Source: Ambrosia x helenae (taxonomy: Eukaryota > Streptophyta > Magnoliopsida > Asterales > Asteraceae). Taken from it: a DNA stretch of 64,000 nt. How positions within the stretch are numbered: position 1 is the first letter of the stretch; each line of letters starts with the position of its first letter. The notes below the pieces were generated by a model, which was not told the DNA's origin, did no database searches, and saw nothing but the letters and a program-made list of their open reading frames with translations. The stretch covers positions 115,492,574-115,556,573 of the forward strand of contig CM061226.1 of NCBI GenBank assembly GCA_030844895.1, read 5' to 3'. Made by a program: the position numbers and the translations under genes. Positions 9,856 through 18,704 of the stretch are shown in pieces.

Positions 9856-12378
9856 ATGTCTTCTCAAAGTGAGGTGTTTGAGCAGAGACTTGAGAGTTTC
9901 GGTTACATTCCTGGTGAAACTGTATATGCACTGCTTGACAGATTTACCGAACTGCTGTCAGAAATGAAGAATGCAGAGATTGTGATAGCAAATCGTTGGG
10001 TCAACAAGAGTCTTCTGGACGCTTTAAAAATAATACCAGATCAACCGAAATGCAGCTGGTTTATGAATGTCATGAAGATCTACGCAGAAACAAGTTGGTC
10101 CAAAATGACGTCAGATGAGTTAATCTTACTCGTCAAAGAACATGCTGAGCGTGCAAAGCTGACGACTCAAAGCTACACCTCTGCTACAACATGCTCATCC
10201 GCCTCTGACACTTCATCTTCAAATTCAAAATCTGACTGCTCACCCGCTCTCGCTGCTCCTGCCGCTCCCGTTGCTTCTGTCACACCTGCTGCTCCTGTCA
10301 CATCTGCTGCTCCTGCCGCTCACGCTGCTCAAGCTTTCATGGCACAACCGGATGATCACGTGCCATCCGCATCTGAGGTACACGCTGAAATTTTAGCTGA
10401 ATCATGTTGCACTGAACGATGCAGGTTAAAAATTAAGGGTTTTAGAGAAGAAACTCTCTCTGCATACAAGCAGCTTGAATACGAGAAAATGGCCACTTGG
10501 GACATTAAAAAGAAATTTAATTCTTATAAAGAAATGGTCGAACAACAAAAACTCGATATCAAGCGCTTGCATCAGGAGGTGAGTGATCACAAGTGTCGAT
10601 ATTTACACTTCAAACGACTGTCTGATACTTTAACCGCTGAATTGATCGACTTAAAATCTAAATTTGAAAATGCCGATTTTCATTTTAAAAAGTTCGATTG
10701 TTCCAGTCCCAAAGTTGAAAAAATGATCAATACCCAGTTAAGGTACAGACCAAAGGACGTGAGGAATAAGGGAATTGGGTTTGTGGAAATTCCACCACCT
10801 TTTAATGAAAACTATTCCTCAATTCCCATGTCGGATGAAGAATTGTTGGCTCTGCCTGTTAAAGGATACGGTCCTCCAATAGAAGAGCCAACCAGTCGAC
10901 CATCGAGGGATCAAGTTAAAATTTCCAAACCTGAATCGGTCCCTGTAAAAATCTCTAAACCAAAGAACAAACAACATAAGCAAGAGCAGGCCCCATCAAA
11001 AACTTTTGTTAAGTCTCAAGATGCTTCAAAGCAGACTGAGACATTAAATTTTGAGAAAAATAAAGAAATTGACAGAGTTTTTGATGTGAAGAGAGATGAA
11101 GTTCCAGTTTCAAATGACACAACTGAATTGAATGATGTCTTAAAAGAAACCGTTTTTGAAACTGAACCGAAAATTGAGCAAACTGAACCGACCGGCCAAT
11201 CAGACTCAAATGTGCCCCTTGAGTTTGATTTCATGAAAACATTCAAAAAGATTTATGAAGAGTACAGGGCACCACAGACCGTTGGACCAGTTGCCCCATC
11301 AACTTCTGAAAGTGACTCCAAATGTGAATCACCCGAAACAACCGAATATGAGAAATCAGTATCAGTTGAATCAAGTGAATCCAGCTGTGAGTCCTCTAGA
11401 GCAGCTGAGTCAACAGGGGATTCAGCAGAGCCACAACATGTTTCTGAATCAAGTGGCTCGTCTGAATCAAATGACACACCCTCGACTGAGCCAGAATCTG
11501 AAAAATCTGTGTGCTCACGGCAAGTCGAGATTAAACAAGAATGTAAGAATCCCTCATCCAATACTGTTGGCACAGGTGTGGTAAAGCCAATAGTCCCTGA
11601 TCTTAAATGTGTGAATATTACTAATGTTTCTACCTCATGTGCAGATGAAGTTAAGGTAGAGGTTAAGGTTGAGGGGGATGATATTGTTTGTTCTAAAACT
11701 GCTGATGTTTGTTCGAAAACATCAAAATTATCTGCTAATGCTGTACCATACGTACAAAAGGCTGTTTCTGAGCTATCTGTTAATGGCACGACCGATAAAT
11801 ATGTGCCACCACATAGAAAAACTACCTGTGCTAACTCTTCTGAACAGGTTACTGAAGTTAAACAGAAAGCTCAAGGACAGTCATCATCACAAGCACAATC
11901 TTGTTCACACGGGTGTTCAAGATGTTCTAAGCAGAGTAGAAACTTTAAGAAGCCTGCAAACAAATCATCCAACAGATCCCATCACTCACATTCATCAGTG
12001 GGATCGAACAGACCGGGATATGCTTCATCTGCAAAGAAGCAGACATGTTACAACTGTGAAAGACCCGGTCACATTGCAAGGAATTGCACAAGTCGTCCTT
12101 ATGTGCCCTATTATCGACAACATCCGAAGGTTATGCCTAGGGATAACTACTATTCCAAGCCAATGAAGGTTGATAAACCTAAGGCAAGGAAGAACATGAA
12201 TCCCAAAGTTAAACCGTCTGATGGAGACTGGAATGATGCCAAGAGCAAACGGAAGGTTGTTCCTCCACAGAAATCAAAACAACCTGGGAAATCAAAAGCT
12301 GCTACTCCAAAAGTAGCAAAACCGCTTGTTAAGCCTAAACAAGTCTGGAAAGCAAAGGCGGCAGCACACCAGTCCTAA
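9856..12378 (+). CDS. Copia gag with zinc knuckle (unit B)
   Basis: Nucleocapsid-type Gag of 840 residues, long for a plant copia Gag as is usual for Sireviruses. Residues 1-100 resemble the UBN2/retrotransposon gag core. An Ala/Pro/Ser stretch (about 130-165) and a charged helical segment (185-290) follow, then a long Ser/Glu/Lys-rich disordered part. A CCHC zinc knuckle CYNCERPGHIARNC is at 731-744, followed by a basic tail. It should coat element RNA and build cytoplasmic particles. The ATG at 9856 is the first good start after the leader. The frame ends at TAA 12376, but another frame opens at 12375 (CTA AAT GAG...) and continues to TAA 12471 with what looks like a conserved Gag tail, so a frameshift near 12374 may have removed about 32 residues. 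No RT remains in this unit, so Gag must act with enzymes from elsewhere. Confidence 0.9.
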   Translation: MSSQSEVFEQRLESFGYIPGETVYALLDRFTELLSEMKNAEIVIANRWVNKSLLDALKIIPDQPKCSWFMNVMKIYAETSWSKMTSDELILLVKEHAERAKLTTQSYTSATTCSSASDTSSSNSKSDCSPALAAPAAPVASVTPAAPVTSAAPAAHAAQAFMAQPDDHVPSASEVHAEILAESCCTERCRLKIKGFREETLSAYKQLEYEKMATWDIKKKFNSYKEMVEQQKLDIKRLHQEVSDHKCRYLHFKRLSDTLTAELIDLKSKFENADFHFKKFDCSSPKVEKMINTQLRYRPKDVRNKGIGFVEIPPPFNENYSSIPMSDEELLALPVKGYGPPIEEPTSRPSRDQVKISKPESVPVKISKPKNKQHKQEQAPSKTFVKSQDASKQTETLNFEKNKEIDRVFDVKRDEVPVSNDTTELNDVLKETVFETEPKIEQTEPTGQSDSNVPLEFDFMKTFKKIYEEYRAPQTVGPVAPSTSESDSKCESPETTEYEKSVSVESSESSCESSRAAESTGDSAEPQHVSESSGSSESNDTPSTEPESEKSVCSRQVEIKQECKNPSSNTVGTGVVKPIVPDLKCVNITNVSTSCADEVKVEVKVEGDDIVCSKTADVCSKTSKLSANAVPYVQKAVSELSVNGTTDKYVPPHRKTTCANSSEQVTEVKQKAQGQSSSQAQSCSHGCSRCSKQSRNFKKPANKSSNRSHHSHSSVGSNRPGYASSAKKQTCYNCERPGHIARNCTSRPYVPYYRQHPKVMPRDNYYSKPMKVDKPKARKNMNPKVKPSDGDWNDAKSKRKVVPPQKSKQPGKSKAATPKVAKPLVKPKQVWKAKAAAHQS

Positions 12379-12491
12379 ATGAGAAGAAGGACATGTGCTT
12401 GAGAGAAGTGTCTTTCATAGACGCTTCAGGAGTGCCCAGGACCGCGATGGCCTGGGTACCAATGTTTAATTAATCTCTTTTCTTAGTGCAG

Positions 12492-12660
12492 GGACATCCA
12501 GGGAGGATTGTCGACGACCACTGGTATGTTGACAACGGTTGTTCCCCGCACATGACAGGTGACATCTCTCTGTTATACGTTTATCTTAAAATTCTTAAAC
12601 AGTGAGTATGTTTCCTTTAAAGGAGACAATGGAGGTAAAATCAGCGAAAGAGGTACACTC
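12492..12660 (+). pseudogene. Protease remnant of unit B
   Basis: In the frame after gag, an aspartic-protease start is recognisable: WYVDNGCSPHMTG, equivalent to the copia D-(S/T)-G-C motif but with Asn after Asp. It stops at TGA 12603. Related residues (SFKGDN, GKISERG) continue in another frame to about 12660. Everything from there to the pol end is missing. The stub reads into non-coding sequence like that following pol in unit A. Confidence 0.8.
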
Positions 12661-13136
12661 AAAACCTGATGCTTTTTATTTTAAACGTAATTGGTCCTTG
12701 AATCGAGAATGGTTTTAGAAAAACACAAAAATATTTTTCTTAGTTTTAGGTTGTAAATTTGTTCTTTAAATTTTCAATTTTAAGCACAAATTTAGGGGGA
12801 TATATATCCTCAGAAAAATACAAAAACAATAGAAAATTTCAAAAATGAGAATTTCATGGTGCGAAAAAGAAGAAATGATAGTACATCAGCTGTTGAAATG
12901 ACACACCTTAAAATCGAAAAGAAAATTAAATCAGGTGTGATTGCAGCTCCATTATATGATGTACTGGCAGGCAAACTGCACTACGAACTCAGTCCAAAAT
13001 TAATGATAAATATAAAGGACTGTGTAACTTGTGGGGAACACATCATCGGCGTATGATTTTTATGGTCTTAAATCTTGCGTTGATAGATTGCCAAAGTCTG
13101 AGATTTCAGGTCTTTAAATTGTTGATACATCTGGGG

Positions 13137-13197
13137 ATGTCCTGGCTGCCCTTCTGCTGCATCCAGATATATGCTGACCTAGGCATAGTCAGGACGT
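13137..13197 (+). other. Stem-loop with conserved loop, copy 3
   Basis: ATGTCCTGGCTG (13137-13148) pairs with TAGTCAGGACGT (13186-13197): 12 bp, three G-U. The core GCATCCAGATATATGC is at 13159-13174. Relative to copy 2, changes such as G-C to G-U keep pairing. Confidence 0.72.
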
Positions 13198-13320
13198 ATT
13201 AAAAGAGCAATAAGGAAAATGCCAAAACCCAAAATTCTCAAAGAGAATTCAAGCTAAAGGCACAAATCAAAAGCCTAAAGCAATGATCATACCGAAACAT
13301 TTGGTATTTGCCCTAACCCT

Positions 13321-13389
13321 GGTCGAGAATCCATCGGTCTCTCTGTTGCATCCAGATATATGCAGACCTGATCACCGATGATCTTGACC
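13321..13389 (+). other. Stem-loop with conserved loop, copy 4
   Basis: CATCGGT (13332-13338) pairs perfectly with ACCGATG (13374-13380). The stem continues outward through AT/AT and GGTCGAG/CTTGACC (13321-13327 with 13383-13389), with single bulges at 13328 and 13331. The core is at 13348-13363. The stem is unlike copies 1-3. Confidence 0.75.
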
Positions 13390-14287
13390 TTGTAAAACAT
13401 ACAGATGTCAGCAATTTACTCACCTGTTATGAAGAAGCTTTGTGCATACCTTGATCGCGGGGGTATGTCATGATGTGGGACACACAGTTATTTTGGTCTA
13501 ACACACGTTAAGAAAATAAGAAAAATAAAGGACTTGAAGATGTGTGTGTATGTTTGTTTAAGTGGATAAACGATGCTGGTAATCGTCTTGGACTGCTTTC
13601 TGGCACTTTAATAAGTTTATTAGAACAAATATACTAACGATGTGTTGCATTTTAACAAAGCTGATATGATTTTCTTGCACATGATTCTCACCAAAAAGAT
13701 GCATTGTAATTAGTTTGAATTTTTATTTTAATTTATTTATCTATTTTAAAAAAAAAAAAAAATTGACCATTCTTGAGGATTTGACCGATTCTCAAACAAA
13801 ATTCAGGTTTTTGAGATTTTAAAATGGAAGTACACTGATGTACTTGGTGTTCATGTATATACTGGACCCTCTGTTGCATAAAATTGTTTGCTCACAAAAT
13901 TCTGAGAATTTGCAGAATTTTATTCGAATCAAGAAACAGGGGTTGATGAAGAATGAAAGAGTTCCAGTTGCTGACAAGCATGAATCACCACACTGAGAAG
14001 ATGTACCTGAGTCAGAAGAACCTGAAGTTAATTATCTTTTGATAATGAAAGTATAAGTGAAGAAGTACCTGAAAATTTGCTTGAAAGAGAAAATTGACAA
14101 AGAAAAGAGTTATGAGAACCCTCCTCACACGTTCTTTTTTAGCAATATGTTCAAGCAAAAGCTGATGATGATTAAAGTTATGAAGCTACCTCCAAGAAAA
14201 CAAGAAAGAACCCAAGATTGGAAGATCAAGATCTGAAGATTCTTCCTACTAAGCCATGATAAAGACAGCATAAACCTAGGGGGATAT

Positions 14288-14643
14288 TGTTGGGCTAGAT
14301 TTTATAGGTTTACGCTTGTCTTTATTAAGCTAGTTTATTAGACTTGGGCTTAGTTTAGTTAATGGACTTGGGTTAGGCCATGTGGGCCAAGGCTTTAGTG
14401 GACCCTATATAATGTTTTGTTTAAGATCATTTTAGGGTTAGACATTCATTAGACATTTATAATCCTCTCATTGGTAACACAAGAGCTACCACCTTGTACC
14501 AGACAATCCTAGAGATTGTGTGCAAGGTGAAGCAGCAATACAAGAGATTTCATAGTTTTTATATTTTTGTTCTTCACATTCAATCTTGTTTTCCGCACTC
14601 GATTGTTTGTTTGATACCCGATAGAGAAGATCTTGGACTTACA
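14288..14643 (+). repeat. 3' LTR of unit B (356 bp)
   Basis: TGTTGGGC...CTTACA, preceded by CCTAGGGGGATAT. TATA-like CCTATATAATG is near 14402. The last ~65 bp match 7726-8057 exactly, but the upstream part differs widely. It contains the matching two-part hairpin: outer 14490-14499/14520-14529, inner ACAATC 14503-14508/GATTGT 14514-14519, loop CTAGA. Confidence 0.88.
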
Positions 14644-14786
14644 ATTCTTAACTTTTTGGGTTAGATTTAGTACTTTTTTTACGTTGGTTTATAAAAGACG
14701 TTGTATAGGAAATTAGTTATTTTTTCATAGATTTCTAATTTAATACCAAAAATCAAAAACAAAAATAGAATAAAATATCTTAAAAG

Positions 14787-15151
14787 TAGGGGTAGAAACA
14801 AGTCGAGCTACTCCCAAGCTACTTGCAATCTACTCCCAAGCTACAAGCCGAGCTACGCTTGATACGACCCATGGTTTAACGAACTTGAGCGCGAGCTATA
14901 ACAAACTCAAGCCTGAACCCAAGCCTAAAAACAAGCTTATTTAGTAAACGAGCCCGAGCTATGCTTATCGAGCTCGAGCTGGCTCGCGAGCCTAAACGAG
15001 CCCACTATTTATATAATTTCTAATTATGTATTAAATATTTATTTGAATAATAAAAATTATTATTTATAAAATAAACGAGCTCGAGCTTTTTAAAATAAAC
15101 GAACTTAAGCCTAGTTAGGCTCGGGTTCGCTTCGGCTCGTTTACACCCCTA
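14787..15151. mobile_element. hAT-type MITE, 365 bp
   Basis: TAGGGGTAGAAACAAGTCGA at the left mirrors the right end TCGGCTCGTTTACACCCCTA. Flanks CTTAAAAG (14779-14786) and CATAAAAG (15152-15159) are an 8-bp target duplication with one change, the hAT size. Inside is GAGCTCGAGCT-rich sequence; no coding. Confidence 0.8.
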
Positions 15152-15528
15152 CATAAAAGTAAAAAACATAAAACATGTCATGTTTAAACATTTCTTAAAT
15201 AAGAATTTTTTTTAAGAATTAACTGATACATTTTATATTTTTTAGTTTTAAGCTTTTTTATTCTATTTTTTATTTTGTAATTTTAGTATTAAGAAACTAG
15301 CTCTTTATTAGAATTTTTCTTGAAAACTATTTATTCAATAATAAAACCTAAAATGTCACCCAAAATTTTAAGTATACAAAAGATTATTGAAAAAAAACAT
15401 GTAATAGATAGCTGTTTAGTAAAAAAAAAAAAAAAAAAAGTCAAACGTGACTAACTGGAAATGAAAAAAAAATAAAAAAATATTTATACAAATTAAAAAT
15501 AAGAATAAATAACTTATAATATTCATGC
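15152..15528. other. AT-rich spacer
   Basis: No gene or element recognised. A-runs near 15420-15440 and 15465-15480. Confidence 0.6.
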
Positions 15529-15544
15529 TAAGACTATAAGGATT

Positions 15545-15583
15545 GTGTGTGTGTGTGGGGGGGGGGGGGGGGGGGGGGGGGGG
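15545..15583 (+). repeat. GT repeat running into 27 G
   Basis: Six GT units followed by a homopolymer of 27 G (15557-15583) within the transposon's left end. Length may be unreliable from sequencing. Confidence 0.9.
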
Positions 15584-15723
15584 ATTGTGAGGAGTGGAAG
15601 GGGGGAAGTGACACGTGGAATTTATTTATTTTTATTTTTTTATAAACTAAAAAAACACAATTTTATAAAAACATAAAATTAAAATCATTATAATTAATAA
15701 TAAACTACAAACTAAACATTAAA

Positions 15724-15775
15724 AAAAATACACGAACTAAAAAAAATACACGAACTAAAAAAATACATGAACCGA
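15724..15775 (+). repeat. 18-bp tandem repeat
   Basis: Three copies of AAAAAAATACACGAACTA-like sequence just after the transposase stop (minus strand). Confidence 0.75.
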
Positions 15776-15783
15776 AAATGTTT

Positions 15784-15970
15784 TTAATTATCGCTATCGT
15801 TATCGTCGGATGCGTAATCTCTTGGTATACTCCAAATATGATCAACCAGATTCGCTCGAAGGTTGTGATGTGTTTGGCTATTCTTGATTTCAAAGTTGTT
15901 GAAGTTTCTTTTTTCATCAGTAATGTTTCCTTGACTTGGTTGCGTTTCCTCACCAAAGTACTCGCATATT
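15784..15970 (-). pseudogene. Harbinger transposase, C-terminal piece
   Basis: On the minus strand the residues after the nested insertion read CEYFGEETQPSQGNITDEKR and continue to a short acidic end ...DDNDSDN and a stop. The other part lies at 30548-31675. Rejoining across the ATATT duplication keeps the order DEGRAI then the C-terminal tail, as expected for DDE_Tnp_4 transposases. Confidence 0.75.
15966..15970. other. Target-site duplication ATATT (left)
   Basis: ATATT directly before the first LTR, repeated at 30548-30552 directly after the third LTR. This shows the whole array entered at one site. Confidence 0.9.
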
Positions 15971-18704
15971 TGTAACACCCCAACCGATGGCGGAAACATC
16001 GAGGTGTCACGTAGTGACGATTGTTCAATAGCTCATGGACTAAAGTGTAAATTTGAATACATTGATTAAATAATTTATTACATTGAAAGGAAAAATACAA
16101 AGTACAATGATTCTAAAGCGTCAAGTCTAACTAGAATACAATGAAATCTAAGCTTAAATATAAATCCAAAAGCTTAAAAGAAACGTCTCAATAATCACCT
16201 GAAACATGTACGAAAATAGTATATGTCAATACAAAAAATGTATTGGTGAGCATACCCTGTTTGAATAAATATAGTAGAAAAAGTGTTTAGCAATTCATGT
16301 GCGGTACCATTTGCAATTATGTAATAAGTAATATCCGTTCAAAACCAAACCTGAGAATAATGACTAACACATGACTAACCAACTGAATAATGAATTAACA
16401 AGACAATGACCAAGATTCTCTCAACAGAGTCTCAAGGGGGTATACCATAGTACTATTCATTGAAAAGCTAGGCCGCACAGCGGTTAATGATTTTGACAAG
16501 TCATAGACACACCAATTAACATAAAGCAAACACACATGAGAATTGCATTTAGTAAAAGAAATAGAAACTTGATAGTAAGTACATGAGTCACCCCAAAATA
16601 GTAAAACAGTAAAAAGGGGAAAGATATACTCACAGTTTGCGAAAGCGATCAAAATCCACTTAAGCGATCGTGAGCTAAGTAATGAGAATTCCGAGGAATT
16701 CAACCTATAATGTGTAAGAATACCAATAAGGAAATGTCTAATGTCTAAAGTATCTAGGGTCTAAGGCATTAGGGTTTGCTAAGTCGATTTGGGGAATTAA
16801 AGTTTTTATGATAAGTCGCGTTAATGTAAAAGTTGTATATCACAAATAATATATGAAAGGTTGTAAATGTGGTGTAGGTAATATAATTGTCACCTATTGA
16901 ATATTTAGATAAAAATATATTTGAATAATTAAGACAAGATAATTTAGTTAATTACTTTAACTGAGTTAAAATAAATACAATAATCATAAATGTATAAATA
17001 AATAATTATGTGTTTCACAATGATCTAACAAATGGTAATTAAGATTTTCAAACATAAAACATTTCTATTTTATAATAAAAGTATTTATAAAATAGATGTC
17101 TAAATAGTGTAAGTTAATAAATGTTTAATTATATCTAATTAAACATAAATAATGCTAATAATACAACACATGACCCAAAAATACTATTTTTTATAGAAAA
17201 TGGATTCTTCATGATGTAAATCAATGAAAATAATTTTCTCATAATTTTTATAAACCTATTTATATTTAAAACTGATTTAATAGAATTAAATCATGTTTAA
17301 ATGATTAAAAATAGGAAAATTCATAAAAATAAGTGTTTTTCTGAACCAATAATTTTTATATAAGTTCATGATGATGAGAAATAATTACCCAAAAAGTTTT
17401 AGATTAAAATCATTAAAAATGAATCTTTTATCAATTAAATACGATTAAAACAAATTAAATCAATAAATATATAAAAATATGACATTTTCCAGAAAATAAA
17501 AGTGTGGTAATTTTCTTTATGGTGTCAAGATGCTACTCCTAAATTTTTATAATTTTTGGAGTAAAAATGAATTTATTATGAATTATTTGGTTTATATGTA
17601 TTATATATGTATATAATAATCACCAAATAAAAGAAAAAGAAAAAAAAAATGCTGAAAAGAATGGTGGTGCTTGGGTTTGAACTCGTGATCCCAAGTTTAA
17701 TAAGCTAAGGCCTCCACCACTAGGCCAAGCAATGCTTTAGTTGTTACAAATGAACATATAAACAATTTATAATTTCAATAATATTTATCTTCTTCTTCCC
17801 CAAATTATAGCCATTAAACCCTAATCCTAGATAAAACGATTGACACCATTTCTTAGTGATTACACGCAGGAAACATGGGGCAAATGATCGCAGGAGACTA
17901 ACTAACAATATGGCACAAGAAAAACAAACTTACAACATCGAATTGAACTCGAAATCGAAGCTTCAAGCTCCGAACTAAACACCACCATTTGGAGAGCTTT
18001 GGACGCGATTGTATCAGATTTTTTGTGGGTTTAATATGGTAATGAGTGCAGAAAACTATTGAGGCATTCGATTTATATAATTGTTCGCTAAAAACGCCTC
18101 TTTAATCGATACATAAATTCCGGCGGTTACATTCTTTATACCCGGATTAAAAGTATAGTTATAACGCGTTACTGACCAATTTAAGAGAGGAAAACATGCT
18201 ATTGGAGTGGAGAAACATAAACCTCATAATCAAAACGACTTGAAACGCCTTGTAACCGATTATTTGTACTCGCCGGAATTCTTTTCCGGTCGCCGGACTT
18301 GTTTGGCCGGAAAAAAAAAAAAGAAAAACGGGTTCCAGCAAAAGAAAAAAATCAGAATTTAAACTTTCCTGAATTGACACATTAGGTCCCTCTAGATTTA
18401 ACTAGGTTAGTTTTATTATGTTCCGGTTAGTTTTCCTTTATAAAACTTAACTTCGTTAAGTTAGTTTAACTAAAAAGTTTCTATAACTTTATAAAGTTTG
18501 TAATTTTTATGAAATTAATTGCGTAGACGTTTTAAGATACGTATTTGATAAAAACTTATACGACCCTTAATAAACCTAAATGAAAAAAAAATGTTTGCTC
18601 TTAAAATTAAATTTGAAAACGACGAGATTTACAGGGACTATAATGGAAATATTTGAAGGCTATTATTGTCTATTTGACGAAAGACGAGGGTGACGGATGT
18701 CACA
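15971..18704 (-). repeat. LTR 1 of the array
   Basis: 2734 bp. Contains tRNA-like Pol III boxes on the minus strand (B box 17674-17682, A box 17717-17727) and a very AT-rich middle (16900-17640). It has TACGACCC near 18559 where LTRs 2 and 3 have TACCCGACCC. Confidence 0.9.
17674..17727 (-). promoter_or_regulatory. tRNA-like Pol III A and B boxes in the LTR
   Basis: Minus strand: A box TGGCCTAGTGG (17717-17727) fits TRGYNNANNGG; B box GTTCAAACC (17674-17682) fits GWTCRANNC; 34 bp apart, as in tRNA genes. They are in the sense orientation of the element. Repeated at 23593-23646 and 29515-29568. A cloverleaf tRNA gene is not evident. Confidence 0.6.

Larger units (their letters stand above)
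12661..14287 (+). other. Non-coding 3' part of unit B
   Basis: Joins the deleted protease to the 3' LTR. It holds a polypurine tract at 12788-12800, two conserved-loop stem-loops (13137-13197 and 13321-13389), an A-run near 13750 and, at 13900-14260, acidic codon-like sequence that may be the decayed end of an env-position gene. The terminal tract CCTAGGGGGATAT abuts the LTR at 14288. Confidence 0.65.

Noticed and set aside
11253..11789. 178-residue minus-strand frame
   Set aside because: Antisense shadow of the Ser/Glu-rich part of gag.
17672..17745. True tRNA gene
   Set aside because: Pol III boxes fit, but acceptor and anticodon arms do not fold convincingly.
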